Assembly (NCBI GenBank): GCA_048499805.1
Contig: JASNZF010000006.1
Coordinates: 1 to 64,000, forward strand
Direction of reading: 5' to 3'
From: JAWXBA01 sp048499805
GTDB lineage: Bacteria; Gemmatimonadota; Gemmatimonadetes; Gemmatimonadales; GWC2-71-9
Length of the DNA stretch: 64,000 nt
The notes below the pieces were generated by a model that saw only the letters and a list, made by a program, of their open reading frames with translations, was not told the DNA's origin and did not search any database. A program made the translations under genes and the position numbers. Of this stretch, positions 40,608 through 47,971 are shown in pieces. Every line of letters begins with the position of its first letter. The first letter of the stretch is position 1.

Positions 40608-41510
40608 CTAAGGCTTCTTCAGGCTCGCGATGCACAGGCCCTGGTTGCGGAAGCCGAAGGCCTGCCAGCCACCATTCTTGCAGTCGTCTGGGTTTCCCGG
40701 CGAAGTGACGATCACGCCCAACCGGTGATTGTCGATGGCAAGTCCGCCGGCGGATTCAAAAATGACCCATCCGTAGCGGTTGCCTCCCACCACTCCACCA
40801 GTTCCAATGACATCGGCAGGGTTGGCCCTGGTTGTCGTGAAGACCAGATTCCCCGAGAAGTCGAGAAGATTGAGGTCAACATTGAGCACCCCACCGTCAT
40901 CATAGAAGATGTGCTGGAGGGTGTACCAGCCGGCTTGGGTCACTTGATATGGCGTGCCGTCGCCGTCGTTCACCAGCTTGTAGGAGTTGACCTTGAAGTC
41001 GGTGTTGTTGCTGCCGTTGACCAAGAGCCTGCCGTCGGAATGCACGCCGACATGGAAGATGAAGTCACGTAGATGATTCCCGTCACTCTTGCTGCTGGCG
41101 ACCGAATAGTCAAACCCATCACCTGGCGTCCAGGCAGGGTCAAGGTACACCTGCATTTCGGCGACATAGTCACCAGGCCATTCGCTGCGGTACCCATCAA
41201 AGCGACTAAAGGCTCCGCTGGTGTTAGGGGTTTCGGCGCCGTCAACAACCCCATGGCCGACCCCCGACGCGGATGGAATCCCGTTGGTGCCCGACGCCAC
41301 TCGGGTTATTCCTCCCAGAGACCCGTTCGCGAACCACCCGTCCGCGTCGACTTCGAATCCCTGGAGCCAGACATTACTAATGTTCAGCGTGCCGCTGTAG
41401 GAAAACAGAGGGTTGGACTCCTCCTCGAAGGGTGAGGAGAGCCCGCCGCTGCAGGCAGCCAAACCAAGAAGGGAGCATCCGCTGAGGGCTAGCATGCGAG
41501 TGAAACTCAT
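40608..41510 (-). CDS. riboswitch-controlled exported lipoprotein 2
   Basis: A 300-residue lipoprotein (LGLAAC lipobox). The mature protein is beta-rich with a jelly-roll-like pattern, Gly/Asn/Asp-rich (NISNVWLQGFEVDADGWFANGSLGG; VNSYKLVNDGDGTPYQVTQAGWYTLQHIFYDDGGVLNVDLN), consistent with a carbohydrate-binding or PEP-CTERM-type ectodomain, but not assigned. It ends DDCKNGGWQAFGFRNQGLCIASLKKP, the same Cys-framed tail as lipoprotein 1. The ATG at 41510 has a GGAGG site; its GEMM-I riboswitch lies ~30 bases upstream. A 186-bp gap separates it from lipoprotein 1. Confidence 0.78.
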   Translation of the reverse strand: MSFTRMLALSGCSLLGLAACSGGLSSPFEEESNPLFSYSGTLNISNVWLQGFEVDADGWFANGSLGGITRVASGTNGIPSASGVGHGVVDGAETPNTSGAFSRFDGYRSEWPGDYVAEMQVYLDPAWTPGDGFDYSVASSKSDGNHLRDFIFHVGVHSDGRLLVNGSNNTDFKVNSYKLVNDGDGTPYQVTQAGWYTLQHIFYDDGGVLNVDLNLLDFSGNLVFTTTRANPADVIGTGGVVGGNRYGWVIFESAGGLAIDNHRLGVIVTSPGNPDDCKNGGWQAFGFRNQGLCIASLKKP

Positions 41511-41540
41511 GGAATCGTGCCTCCGCTGGGAGATGGTTGG

Positions 41541-41620
41541 GGGCGAGCCCCCTTCGGCAACCCGGCCATCTCCGGGGAGACCCGTGGCTTTGCGGACCGG
41601 CCTCGCGGCCGGGGTGCCCT
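41541..41620 (-). promoter_or_regulatory. GEMM-I cyclic dinucleotide riboswitch 2
   Basis: The minus strand reads GGCACCCCGGCC-GCGA-GGCCGG, then TCCGCAAAGCCAC, the stem CGGG-TCTC-CCCG, and GATGGCCGGGTTGCCG. The last segment is followed by a GGGGGC-TC-GCCCCC hairpin (41539-41552) just before the ribosome-binding site, which may be the expression platform. Core sequence matches copy 1 with covarying substitutions. Confidence 0.88.
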
Positions 41621-41945
41621 GATCGGCGGGAACGGCCGCCGTGAACGGGACTGCTGGCCCTGGAGCCATGGCGGCTCCCTGTCCCCACACACCCTAGCAG
41701 GAGGGTGTGACAGCCGTGCCCTGACCCGCTTGGTGCGGGGATGACGAGGGAGCGGCTCGATGGGGATGATTCTGGTCTGGGGTGCCACGCCGCATAATCG
41801 GGGCCGCTGCGGCGCGCGTCCGTCACTCGGTCGTCAACCGCAGTGAGCGGTGGGTCTTACGGAAGGGGACTGGGTGCTACCGGCCCTCAAAATCGGGGAA
41901 GAACACCCCAGGATGTCGCGCGGGTACTGTGGTCTCCAGCCAACA
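41621..41945. other. 325-bp gap with no supportable gene
   Basis: Upstream region of lipoprotein 2 and downstream of the cbb3 operon end (ccoS stop at 41946). Short reading frames here lack start signals and family resemblance. It probably contains the promoter of the riboswitch-led transcript. Confidence 0.5.
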
Positions 41946-42104
41946 CTATTTCTTCACCTCTCGGCCGTCATCCTCATGCAGCGCCCGCATCCCCGGCGTC
42001 TCCAGGTCGTCGAACTGCCCCCGGCGGGTGGCCCAGACGAAGGCCCCGACTCCAACCCCCACGAGGACCAGCGCCAGGGGGAGCACAAGGTACAGGACGC
42101 TCAT
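41946..42104 (-). CDS. ccoS: CcoS-type cbb3 oxidase maturation protein
   Basis: A 52-residue protein: one membrane helix (LYLVLPLALVLVGVGVGAFVWA) then RRGQFDDLETPGMRALHEDD, the CcoS/FixS motif. It is needed for haem and Cu loading of the cbb3 oxidase. Last gene of the cbb3 operon; its ATG overlaps the ccoI stop (ATGA). Confidence 0.92.
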   Translation of the reverse strand: MSVLYLVLPLALVLVGVGVGAFVWATRRGQFDDLETPGMRALHEDDGREVKK

Positions 42105-44572
42105 GCGGTCCCCACCGACCCGCGGACCCGCCGACCCGCGGACCCGCCGACCCCCCGCCCCCCCGCCCCCCCGAAGCTCCGGCTCCGCCACGAGTGGACG
42201 ATCACCGTCACCGAGCTGAGCGGCATCAGGATCGCCGCCACGAGGGGGTCCAGCAGCCCCGCCATCGCGAGCGTGGCGCCAACCACGTTGTAGGCCAGTG
42301 CGAACCCGATGTTGCGCCGCACGATCCCGAGGGTTCGCTTCGCGCCGTCGATCAGGTCCGCCAGGGGCCGCAACCCGGGTTGGCTCAGGAAGACATCGGC
42401 CACCGCGAGGCAGGCCTCCGCGCCGCCCCGCACCCCGATCCCGACCGAGGCGCGCGCCATCGCGGCGGCATCGTTGACCCCGTCCCCGACCATCACCGTG
42501 CGATTGCTGGCTGGTTGGTCGAGCACCTGGAGCTTCTCCTCCGGGGTGGCGCCCCCGTGGATCATCTCCCGTGGAAACCCGAGCTGGGCCCCCACCCGGG
42601 CCACCACCGTGGGGGCGTCGCCCGAGAGGAGCCGCAGCGCCCAGCCCTGGGTGCGCAGGCTGTAAAGCACCTCCGGGGCCTCGGGGCGAACGGCATCGCC
42701 GAACCCGGCCTGCCCGACGATCGTCCCGTCCACCGCGACCAGGACCGGCGTCAGGTCACCAGCCAGCACGGGGAGTGGCGTGCCCTCCCGCGCGTAGGCA
42801 GCGACGAACGCGGGACTGCCGACCACCACCTCGTGCCCCTCGACCCGGCCCCGCACTCCGCCACCGATTGCATGCTGCATCCCGGCTCCGGCCGCGGGCG
42901 CGACCTCGGGCCAGGCGGCCCGGAACCCCGCTGCCACCGGATGGGTCGCGTCTCGCTCGAGCGCCAGGACCAGCGGCTTCACCGCGTCGGGGCCCTCCCA
43001 GGCGCGGAGCGATGCCTTGCCCTCGGTCAGCGTGCCGGTCTTGTCGAGGAAGATTGTCCCGCGGCCCCGGCCCAGGAACTCCAGGGCATCGCCCGCCTTG
43101 ATGAGGATCCCCGCTCGCGCAGCGCGGCCGATCGCCACCGAGAATGCGAGCGGAGTGGCGAGTGCCAGCGCGCAGGGGCAGGTCACCACCAGGAGCGCAA
43201 TCGCGTGGTCGATCGCAGCCGCCGGGTCGGTCGGCCACCAGTAGACGGTCGTCCCGATGGCCAGCACCAGGACGACCGCCACGAACCCACCGGCCAGCTG
43301 GTTGGCCAGGGCCACCACCGGTGCCCGGCGCCGTGCCGCAGCTTCGACCTCCCGCAGGATCCGGCCGACGCGGCTCGACTCCCCCGTCTCCTCCACCCGC
43401 ACCCGGATCGGTGCGGTCAGGTTCGTGGTCCCCGCCCAGACCTGGTCGCCCACCGCGGCGTGGACCGGCTTCGACTCGCCCGAGAGCAGGGCCGCGTCGA
43501 TGTCGGCCGATCCCGCCACGACCACACCGTCGGCGGCGATTGTGTCGCCCGGGCGCACCTCGATCACCGCGCCCGGGAGGAGGGCCTCCGTGGGGACCTC
43601 GCGCACAACGTCTCCCTCCACCACCCGCGCCGAGGCGGGCGCAAGGGAATGGAGCAGTTCGGTGCTGTCCGCGGCCGCCCGCTGGGCCCGGAGCTGCAGG
43701 AACCGGCCCACCAGCAGCAGGAAGACGAGCGTCGCGACGCCATCGAAGTAGATCGGGCCGGTGGCGGTGACGGTGTTCCACAGCCCGCGGAGGTAGCCGG
43801 CCCCCAGCCCGATCGCGATCGGGAGATCCATGTGGAGGATCCCCGAGCGCAGCGCCGTCCACGCCCCCTGGAAGAAGACCCGGCCCGGCCAGAGCAGGGC
43901 AGGAGTGACCAGCGCCAGGCTGATCCAGCGGAAGAATCGCTCGAACTCCGCCTCCATCCCATCGAACAACCCGCTGTAGAGCGCCAGCGCCAGCAGCATC
44001 ACGTTGCCCGCCAGCGCACCGGCCACGCCGATGCGCTGCAGCATGGCGCGGTCCTCGGCCCGGCGCAGGGCATCGGCCCGGACGCCGCGGAAGGGGTGGG
44101 GCCGATAGCCGAGCCGGTCCAGGAACCGCGCGATCGCGGAGAGGCTCGTGGAGGCGGGGTCCCAGGCGAGGTGGGCCAGCGATCGGCCGATCTCGAGTTC
44201 GGCGCGCGCCACCCCCGTGATCGTCAGCGGCACCCGCTCCACCAGCCAGACACACGCCGAGCAGTGCACGCCCTCGAGGTAGAGCTCGGTCTCGAGAAGA
44301 CCGTCGGGGCGGCTGCGAACATAGAGGGCATGGAAGGCGGGATGGTCGAACTCCTCGAAGCTGCGGCCGCTGGTTGCCACCGCGAGTCCACGACGCTCGG
44401 GCAGGCGGTAGTACCCCTCCAGGCCCGCCTCGTGCAGGATGCCCCATACTGCCTCGCACCCGGTGCAGCAGAACTGGTCGCCGCGATCCGGCACGACCAG
44501 GCCCGGGGGAACCGGCAGGCCACAATGCGCACAGGTGGCGGCGGGAGGTGCCTGCAGCTCAGTGGGTGGCAT
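42101..44572 (-). CDS. ccoI: CcoI copper P-type ATPase (cbb3 assembly)
   Basis: An 823-residue P1B ATPase that supplies copper to the cbb3 oxidase. An N-terminal zinc-ribbon-like CAHCG...CCTGCEAVW motif precedes the heavy-metal domain (YLEGVHCSACVWLVE). The core has LLSGESKPV, CPC (VTCPCALALATP), DKTGTLTEGK, the HP motif and GDGVNDAAA. The ATG at 44572 is chosen over a GTG at 44581. The last ~20 residues (GGAGGRGVGGSAGRRVRGSVGTA) are translated from a C-rich repeat (42111-42173), so the tail was probably extended by repeat expansion. It overlaps the TauE/SafE-like gene by 14 bp. Confidence 0.93.
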   Translation of the reverse strand: MPPTELQAPPAATCAHCGLPVPPGLVVPDRGDQFCCTGCEAVWGILHEAGLEGYYRLPERRGLAVATSGRSFEEFDHPAFHALYVRSRPDGLLETELYLEGVHCSACVWLVERVPLTITGVARAELEIGRSLAHLAWDPASTSLSAIARFLDRLGYRPHPFRGVRADALRRAEDRAMLQRIGVAGALAGNVMLLALALYSGLFDGMEAEFERFFRWISLALVTPALLWPGRVFFQGAWTALRSGILHMDLPIAIGLGAGYLRGLWNTVTATGPIYFDGVATLVFLLLVGRFLQLRAQRAAADSTELLHSLAPASARVVEGDVVREVPTEALLPGAVIEVRPGDTIAADGVVVAGSADIDAALLSGESKPVHAAVGDQVWAGTTNLTAPIRVRVEETGESSRVGRILREVEAAARRRAPVVALANQLAGGFVAVVLVLAIGTTVYWWPTDPAAAIDHAIALLVVTCPCALALATPLAFSVAIGRAARAGILIKAGDALEFLGRGRGTIFLDKTGTLTEGKASLRAWEGPDAVKPLVLALERDATHPVAAGFRAAWPEVAPAAGAGMQHAIGGGVRGRVEGHEVVVGSPAFVAAYAREGTPLPVLAGDLTPVLVAVDGTIVGQAGFGDAVRPEAPEVLYSLRTQGWALRLLSGDAPTVVARVGAQLGFPREMIHGGATPEEKLQVLDQPASNRTVMVGDGVNDAAAMARASVGIGVRGGAEACLAVADVFLSQPGLRPLADLIDGAKRTLGIVRRNIGFALAYNVVGATLAMAGLLDPLVAAILMPLSSVTVIVHSWRSRSFGGAGGRGVGGSAGRRVRGSVGTA
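42111..42173. repeat. CCCGCCGACCCGCGGA-type array in ccoI 3' end
   Basis: Degenerate CCCGCGGA/CCCGCCGA/CCCCCCG units overlap the last ~20 codons of ccoI and have moved its reading frame end. Confidence 0.7.
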
Positions 44573-45260
44573 GGACCCCACTTGTCGGCATGCCGCCCGC
44601 GGTGATCCCGACCCGGCCGGCGATGGTGAGCAGGCCCAGCACCACGAGCGCGGCGGCGGTGAGGACTGGCAGCCGACGGCGCAGGGGGCCCAGGGCGCGT
44701 TGGGCAGCCAGCCCCATCGCGGCCATCACCGGCACCGTCCCCAGCCAGAACGCCGCCATGACCAGGGCGCCGCTCGTGGGGGAGCCGGTTCCTGCGGCGG
44801 TCGCCACGAAGGCGTAGAGCCAGCCGCAGGGGAGGATGGTCGTGAGCAGGCCGAGCGCCGCGGCGCGCACCACCGGCGGACGGGACTGGAACCGGGCGAC
44901 GAGGCGCCCCACCAGTTGTCGGAAACCTGGCGGGGGAGAGGCGCCGGGAACCCGGGCCCCGAGGGCCGCCAGGATGGTGAGGCTGCCCCAGAGCACCATG
45001 AGCGTCCCGGCCACGATCGCCGCCAGCCGTGGCAGCCCGGCCACGGCCCCGAGCTGGTTCATCCCGGCTCCCGCGATTCCCGCGATGGTGCCCAGGAACA
45101 GGTAGGAGAGCAGCCGGCCGAGATTGTACGCCATGTGTGGACCGGCCACGCGGGGTTCGGATTGGCCGGCATACAGGCACGCAAACGGCCCGCACATCGC
45201 CGCGCAGTGCGGACTCCCCAGCAGCGACGCGACCAGCACCGTGCCCATCAGGCTGATCAT
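44559..45260 (-). CDS. sulfite exporter TauE/SafE-like (CcoH-context) membrane protein
   Basis: A 233-residue protein with about six membrane segments. The N-terminal SLLGSPHCAAMCGPFACLYAG has a Cys-x(3)-Cys-type site found in the TauE/SafE-like/DsbD-like proteins that sit in cbb3 operons and may handle copper or disulphides. LTTILPCGWLYAF is the second Cys segment. The ATG at 45260 overlaps the fixH-like stop (45257), and its end overlaps ccoI. Confidence 0.85.
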   Translation of the reverse strand: MISLMGTVLVASLLGSPHCAAMCGPFACLYAGQSEPRVAGPHMAYNLGRLLSYLFLGTIAGIAGAGMNQLGAVAGLPRLAAIVAGTLMVLWGSLTILAALGARVPGASPPPGFRQLVGRLVARFQSRPPVVRAAALGLLTTILPCGWLYAFVATAAGTGSPTSGALVMAAFWLGTVPVMAAMGLAAQRALGPLRRRLPVLTAAALVVLGLLTIAGRVGITAGGMPTSGVHATH

Positions 45261-45751
45261 GGCGTGGGAAGGTCCCCGGCGGTGTCGTGGTGGAGCCGGG
45301 CCGTGAAGCGATCCGCGCCGCGCGCGACCGAGAAGCGCAGCTCCCAGATGCCGGGACGGCGGGCCGCGAGGGGACCGGCGTAGGTGCCGGCAGCGGTTTC
45401 GCTCAGGATCCCCGACACGACCGTGCTCCCTGCCGCATTGTGGGAGGCGGCGACCTGGACGACGGCGCCGGTCACGGGCGCGCCATTGCGATCCCGCAGG
45501 TGGATGGTGAGCGTGGTGGCGCCATCGGCGGGGATCGGCATTCCCACCACCACCAGTTCCCACCCGAGGGCAACATCCCGGTCGCGCTGGGCCATGGTGG
45601 AGTCCCAGTCCACTGCCTTCCGGTAGTAGTCGGGTTCCACCGCGAACGAGCGGTCGGCCCCCGCAATCCGCATCACCCAGAGGTTGCCGGCCACCGTCAG
45701 GCCCAGCACCGTCCCCATCGCCCAGGGCCACACCCGGCCGCTCGCGCTCAT
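45257..45751 (-). CDS. FixH/CcoH-like cbb3 accessory protein
   Basis: A 164-residue protein with one N-terminal membrane helix (WAMGTVLGLTVAGNLWVMRIA), then a periplasmic beta domain (YYRKAVDWDSTMAQRDRDVALGWELVV; TTLTIHLRDRNGAPVTGAVVQV; AGTYAGPLAARRPGIWELRFSVARG). This fits the FixH/CcoH family that stabilises the cbb3 complex. The start overlaps the ccoG stop by 4 bp. Confidence 0.86.
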   Translation of the reverse strand: MSASGRVWPWAMGTVLGLTVAGNLWVMRIAGADRSFAVEPDYYRKAVDWDSTMAQRDRDVALGWELVVVGMPIPADGATTLTIHLRDRNGAPVTGAVVQVAASHNAAGSTVVSGILSETAAGTYAGPLAARRPGIWELRFSVARGADRFTARLHHDTAGDLPTP

Positions 45752-47148
45752 TGTCCCGCCCCCGCGCCCGGACCCTGCAGGCGGTAGGAAAGCTCCGCCA
45801 CGAACCCGGCGCCGTCGGAGATGCGGATGGTCACGTCGCGACTCCCCGCCACGAACGCGTCCGGGGGGGCCACGACGAAGAAGCTGTTCTCGGTGGTGTG
45901 GCCGGCCGCCACCGGGACCGGGTTGACCGGGGCCACGAGGCGGAACGGCTCTCCCTCGGTGACGGCGATCCGGTAGGCACGCGGTGCGGCGGCCCGGTTG
46001 GTGAGCTTGACCCGGACCTGGTTGATGATCATGCCGGTCGGTTCGCGGGTGAACGGGGCGCCGATCCCGCGGAGCAGGGTGATGTCGGTGTCGACCTGGG
46101 TGCCGAGGTTGTAGATCAGCAGCCCGAGCGAGATCGCCATCACCGCGGGGTACAGGACCACCCGCGGGCGCAGGCGCGGCGAGGGCACCCCGGCGAGGGC
46201 GTCCTGCGAGGTGTAGCGGATCAGGCCCCGGGGCGTACCGACCTGGTCCATGATGGCGTCACAGGCGTCGGCGCACTGGGTGCAGTGGATGCACTCCATC
46301 TGGAGGCCGTCGCGGATGTCGATCCCGGTGGGGCAGGTCAGGACGCAGGCGCCACAGTCGATGCAATCCCCGGCGGTGGCGGCCCGCTCCTTGACCCCGC
46401 GCATCCGGGGCTCGCCGCGGTTGGGGTCGTACCCCACGATCAGGGACCGCCGGTCCAGCAATACCGACTGCAGCCGGCCGTAGGGGCAGGCGACGATGCA
46501 GGTCTGCTCACGGAACCAGGCGAAGTCCGCGAAGATCATCGCCGTGGTGCCGGCCATGACCAGGAACGAGGTCGGGTGCTCCACCGGCGAGCGGCGCACC
46601 CACTGCAGCAGTTGCTCGATCCCGACGAAGTACGCCAGGAAGGTGTGGGCCAGGAACAGGGCCAGCACCAGGTAGATGGCGTACTTGACGAGGCGCCGCG
46701 GGGCGAAGTGCCGCCGCTCGCGGTCAAGCTGCAGCGAGCCACTCCGGCCACCCTCCACCCAGCGCTCGATCGGCCGGAAGAGGAACTCGAGGTAGACGGT
46801 CTGGGGACAGGCCCAGCCGCACCAGACCCGGCCGAGCAGCGCGGTCAGGAGAAAGATCCCCAGGGCGATGCTGACCATCAGCAGCATCAGGAGCAGGGTG
46901 TCGGTCGGCAGGAAGGTGGTGCCGAAGAGGGTGAACTCCCGCCGGGGGATGTCGAGCAGGACGAGCGGCTTGCCGCCGATTCGCAGGTAGGGGAGCGCAA
47001 AGAACAGCACCATCAGGCCGTACGCCACCACCCGGCGCCAGCGCCAGAACCCTCCCGGGGAGAGCTTGGGCCGGAGCCAGCGCCGCGAGCCGTCCTCGTT
47101 GAGCGTGGAGAGGACCTGCAGCGGTGGCCGGGTGGTGGCGTGGCTCAC
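45748..47148 (-). CDS. ccoG: CcoG-type iron-sulfur protein (cbb3 assembly)
   Basis: A 466-residue membrane iron-sulfur protein implicated in copper reduction during cbb3 assembly. It has five or so membrane segments and two 4Fe-4S sites (CIDCGACVLTCPTGIDIR and CIHCTQCADACDAIM), plus GRVWCGWACPQTVYLEFLF and TCIVACPYGRLQ. The C-terminal ~110 residues form an Ig-like extracytoplasmic domain (NQVRVKLTNRAAAPRAYRI). The GTG start at 47148 overlaps the ccoP stop (GTGA). Confidence 0.95.
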   Translation of the reverse strand: MSHATTRPPLQVLSTLNEDGSRRWLRPKLSPGGFWRWRRVVAYGLMVLFFALPYLRIGGKPLVLLDIPRREFTLFGTTFLPTDTLLLMLLMVSIALGIFLLTALLGRVWCGWACPQTVYLEFLFRPIERWVEGGRSGSLQLDRERRHFAPRRLVKYAIYLVLALFLAHTFLAYFVGIEQLLQWVRRSPVEHPTSFLVMAGTTAMIFADFAWFREQTCIVACPYGRLQSVLLDRRSLIVGYDPNRGEPRMRGVKERAATAGDCIDCGACVLTCPTGIDIRDGLQMECIHCTQCADACDAIMDQVGTPRGLIRYTSQDALAGVPSPRLRPRVVLYPAVMAISLGLLIYNLGTQVDTDITLLRGIGAPFTREPTGMIINQVRVKLTNRAAAPRAYRIAVTEGEPFRLVAPVNPVPVAAGHTTENSFFVVAPPDAFVAGSRDVTIRISDGAGFVAELSYRLQGPGAGAGQ

Positions 47149-47771
47149 CGGGGCGAATCCGGCGGTGTGGCGACGGTGGAATCGGCGGGCGGCGCCGCGC
47201 CGCCGCCCACGACACCTTCCGCGGCCTTGGGACTGGCGGGCGTCGTGCCGCGCAGGGCCAGGACGTAGGCCACCACCGCCTCGACCTGCTCGGGGGCGAG
47301 CATCGTTCCCCAGGCCGGCATCCCCTTGGCCAGGACCCCTTCGCTCACCACCGTGTAGACCTCCATTGCCGACTCCCCATGGAGCCAGGCGTCGTCGGTC
47401 AGGTTCGGGCCGATCACCCCACCGCCATCGGGGCCGTGGCAGGAGGCGCACATCTGGCCGAACGTGGTGCGTCCCAGATCCAGGGCGGTGGCATCCTCCC
47501 GGAGCGCCACGAGCGAGGCCTCGGTGGGGCCGGGGCGGGCCGCGGCGGCCTGGGCGCGCTGGGCCTCGGCCGCGGCGACCTCGGCCTCGTAGTCGGCGAT
47601 CTGCCCCTCGCCCACCCCGATCCCCGGGACGTTGAACCAGTACAGGACCGAGAAGATGATCGTGGCCCACCAGGTCCAGACCCACCAGCGGGGCAGGGGA
47701 TTGTCATACTCCTTGATGCCGTCGTATTCGTGGTCCAGCAGCATCGAGTCGTTCGGGTCGGTCTGGGTCAC
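47145..47771 (-). CDS. ccoP: CcoP-type cytochrome c subunit, monohaem
   Basis: A 208-residue subunit: N-terminal DGIKEYDNPLPRWWVWTWWATIIFSVLYWF (family-specific motif and membrane helix), a short coiled region, and one cytochrome c domain with CASCHGPDGGG and a C-terminal Met (AKGMPAWG). Canonical CcoP has two haem domains; this has only one. The GTG start at 47771 overlaps the ccoQ stop (GTGA), and its end overlaps ccoG. Confidence 0.93.
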   Translation of the reverse strand: MTQTDPNDSMLLDHEYDGIKEYDNPLPRWWVWTWWATIIFSVLYWFNVPGIGVGEGQIADYEAEVAAAEAQRAQAAAARPGPTEASLVALREDATALDLGRTTFGQMCASCHGPDGGGVIGPNLTDDAWLHGESAMEVYTVVSEGVLAKGMPAWGTMLAPEQVEAVVAYVLALRGTTPASPKAAEGVVGGGAAPPADSTVATPPDSPR

Positions 47772-47971
47772 GGCTGGTCTCCGGTCCGCGCGCGGGGGGT
47801 GACGGGATGGTCGTCGTCCAGCGGCATCCGGCCGGCGGCCTCGAACTCCCGGCGGCGGCTGGGAGCGAAGACCCGGATGAGGATGGCCACGAACGCCACC
47901 AGGAAGAGGATCAGCGCCGCCTGGGCCCACCCGGCCAGGCCGGCGGCGGCCATGATGTCCGAGAGCTTCAC
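47768..47971 (-). CDS. ccoQ: CcoQ-like small subunit
   Basis: A 67-residue protein with one membrane helix (AALILFLVAFVAILIRVFA) and a basic tail (PSRRREFEAAGRMPLDDD), fitting CcoQ/FixQ. The GTG start at 47971 overlaps the ccoNO stop (GTGA), and its stop overlaps ccoP. Confidence 0.9.
   Translation of the reverse strand: MKLSDIMAAAGLAGWAQAALILFLVAFVAILIRVFAPSRRREFEAAGRMPLDDDHPVTPRARTGDQP

Noticed and set aside
40462..41620. Conserved upstream elements considered as mere duplicated spacer DNA
   Set aside because: The sequence matches the GEMM-I core and stem changes are compensatory, so selection on RNA structure is the better explanation.
41843..44605. 920-residue plus-strand reading frame opposite ccoI
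   Set aside because: It is an antisense shadow without recognisable domains; ccoI and ccoS are clear.
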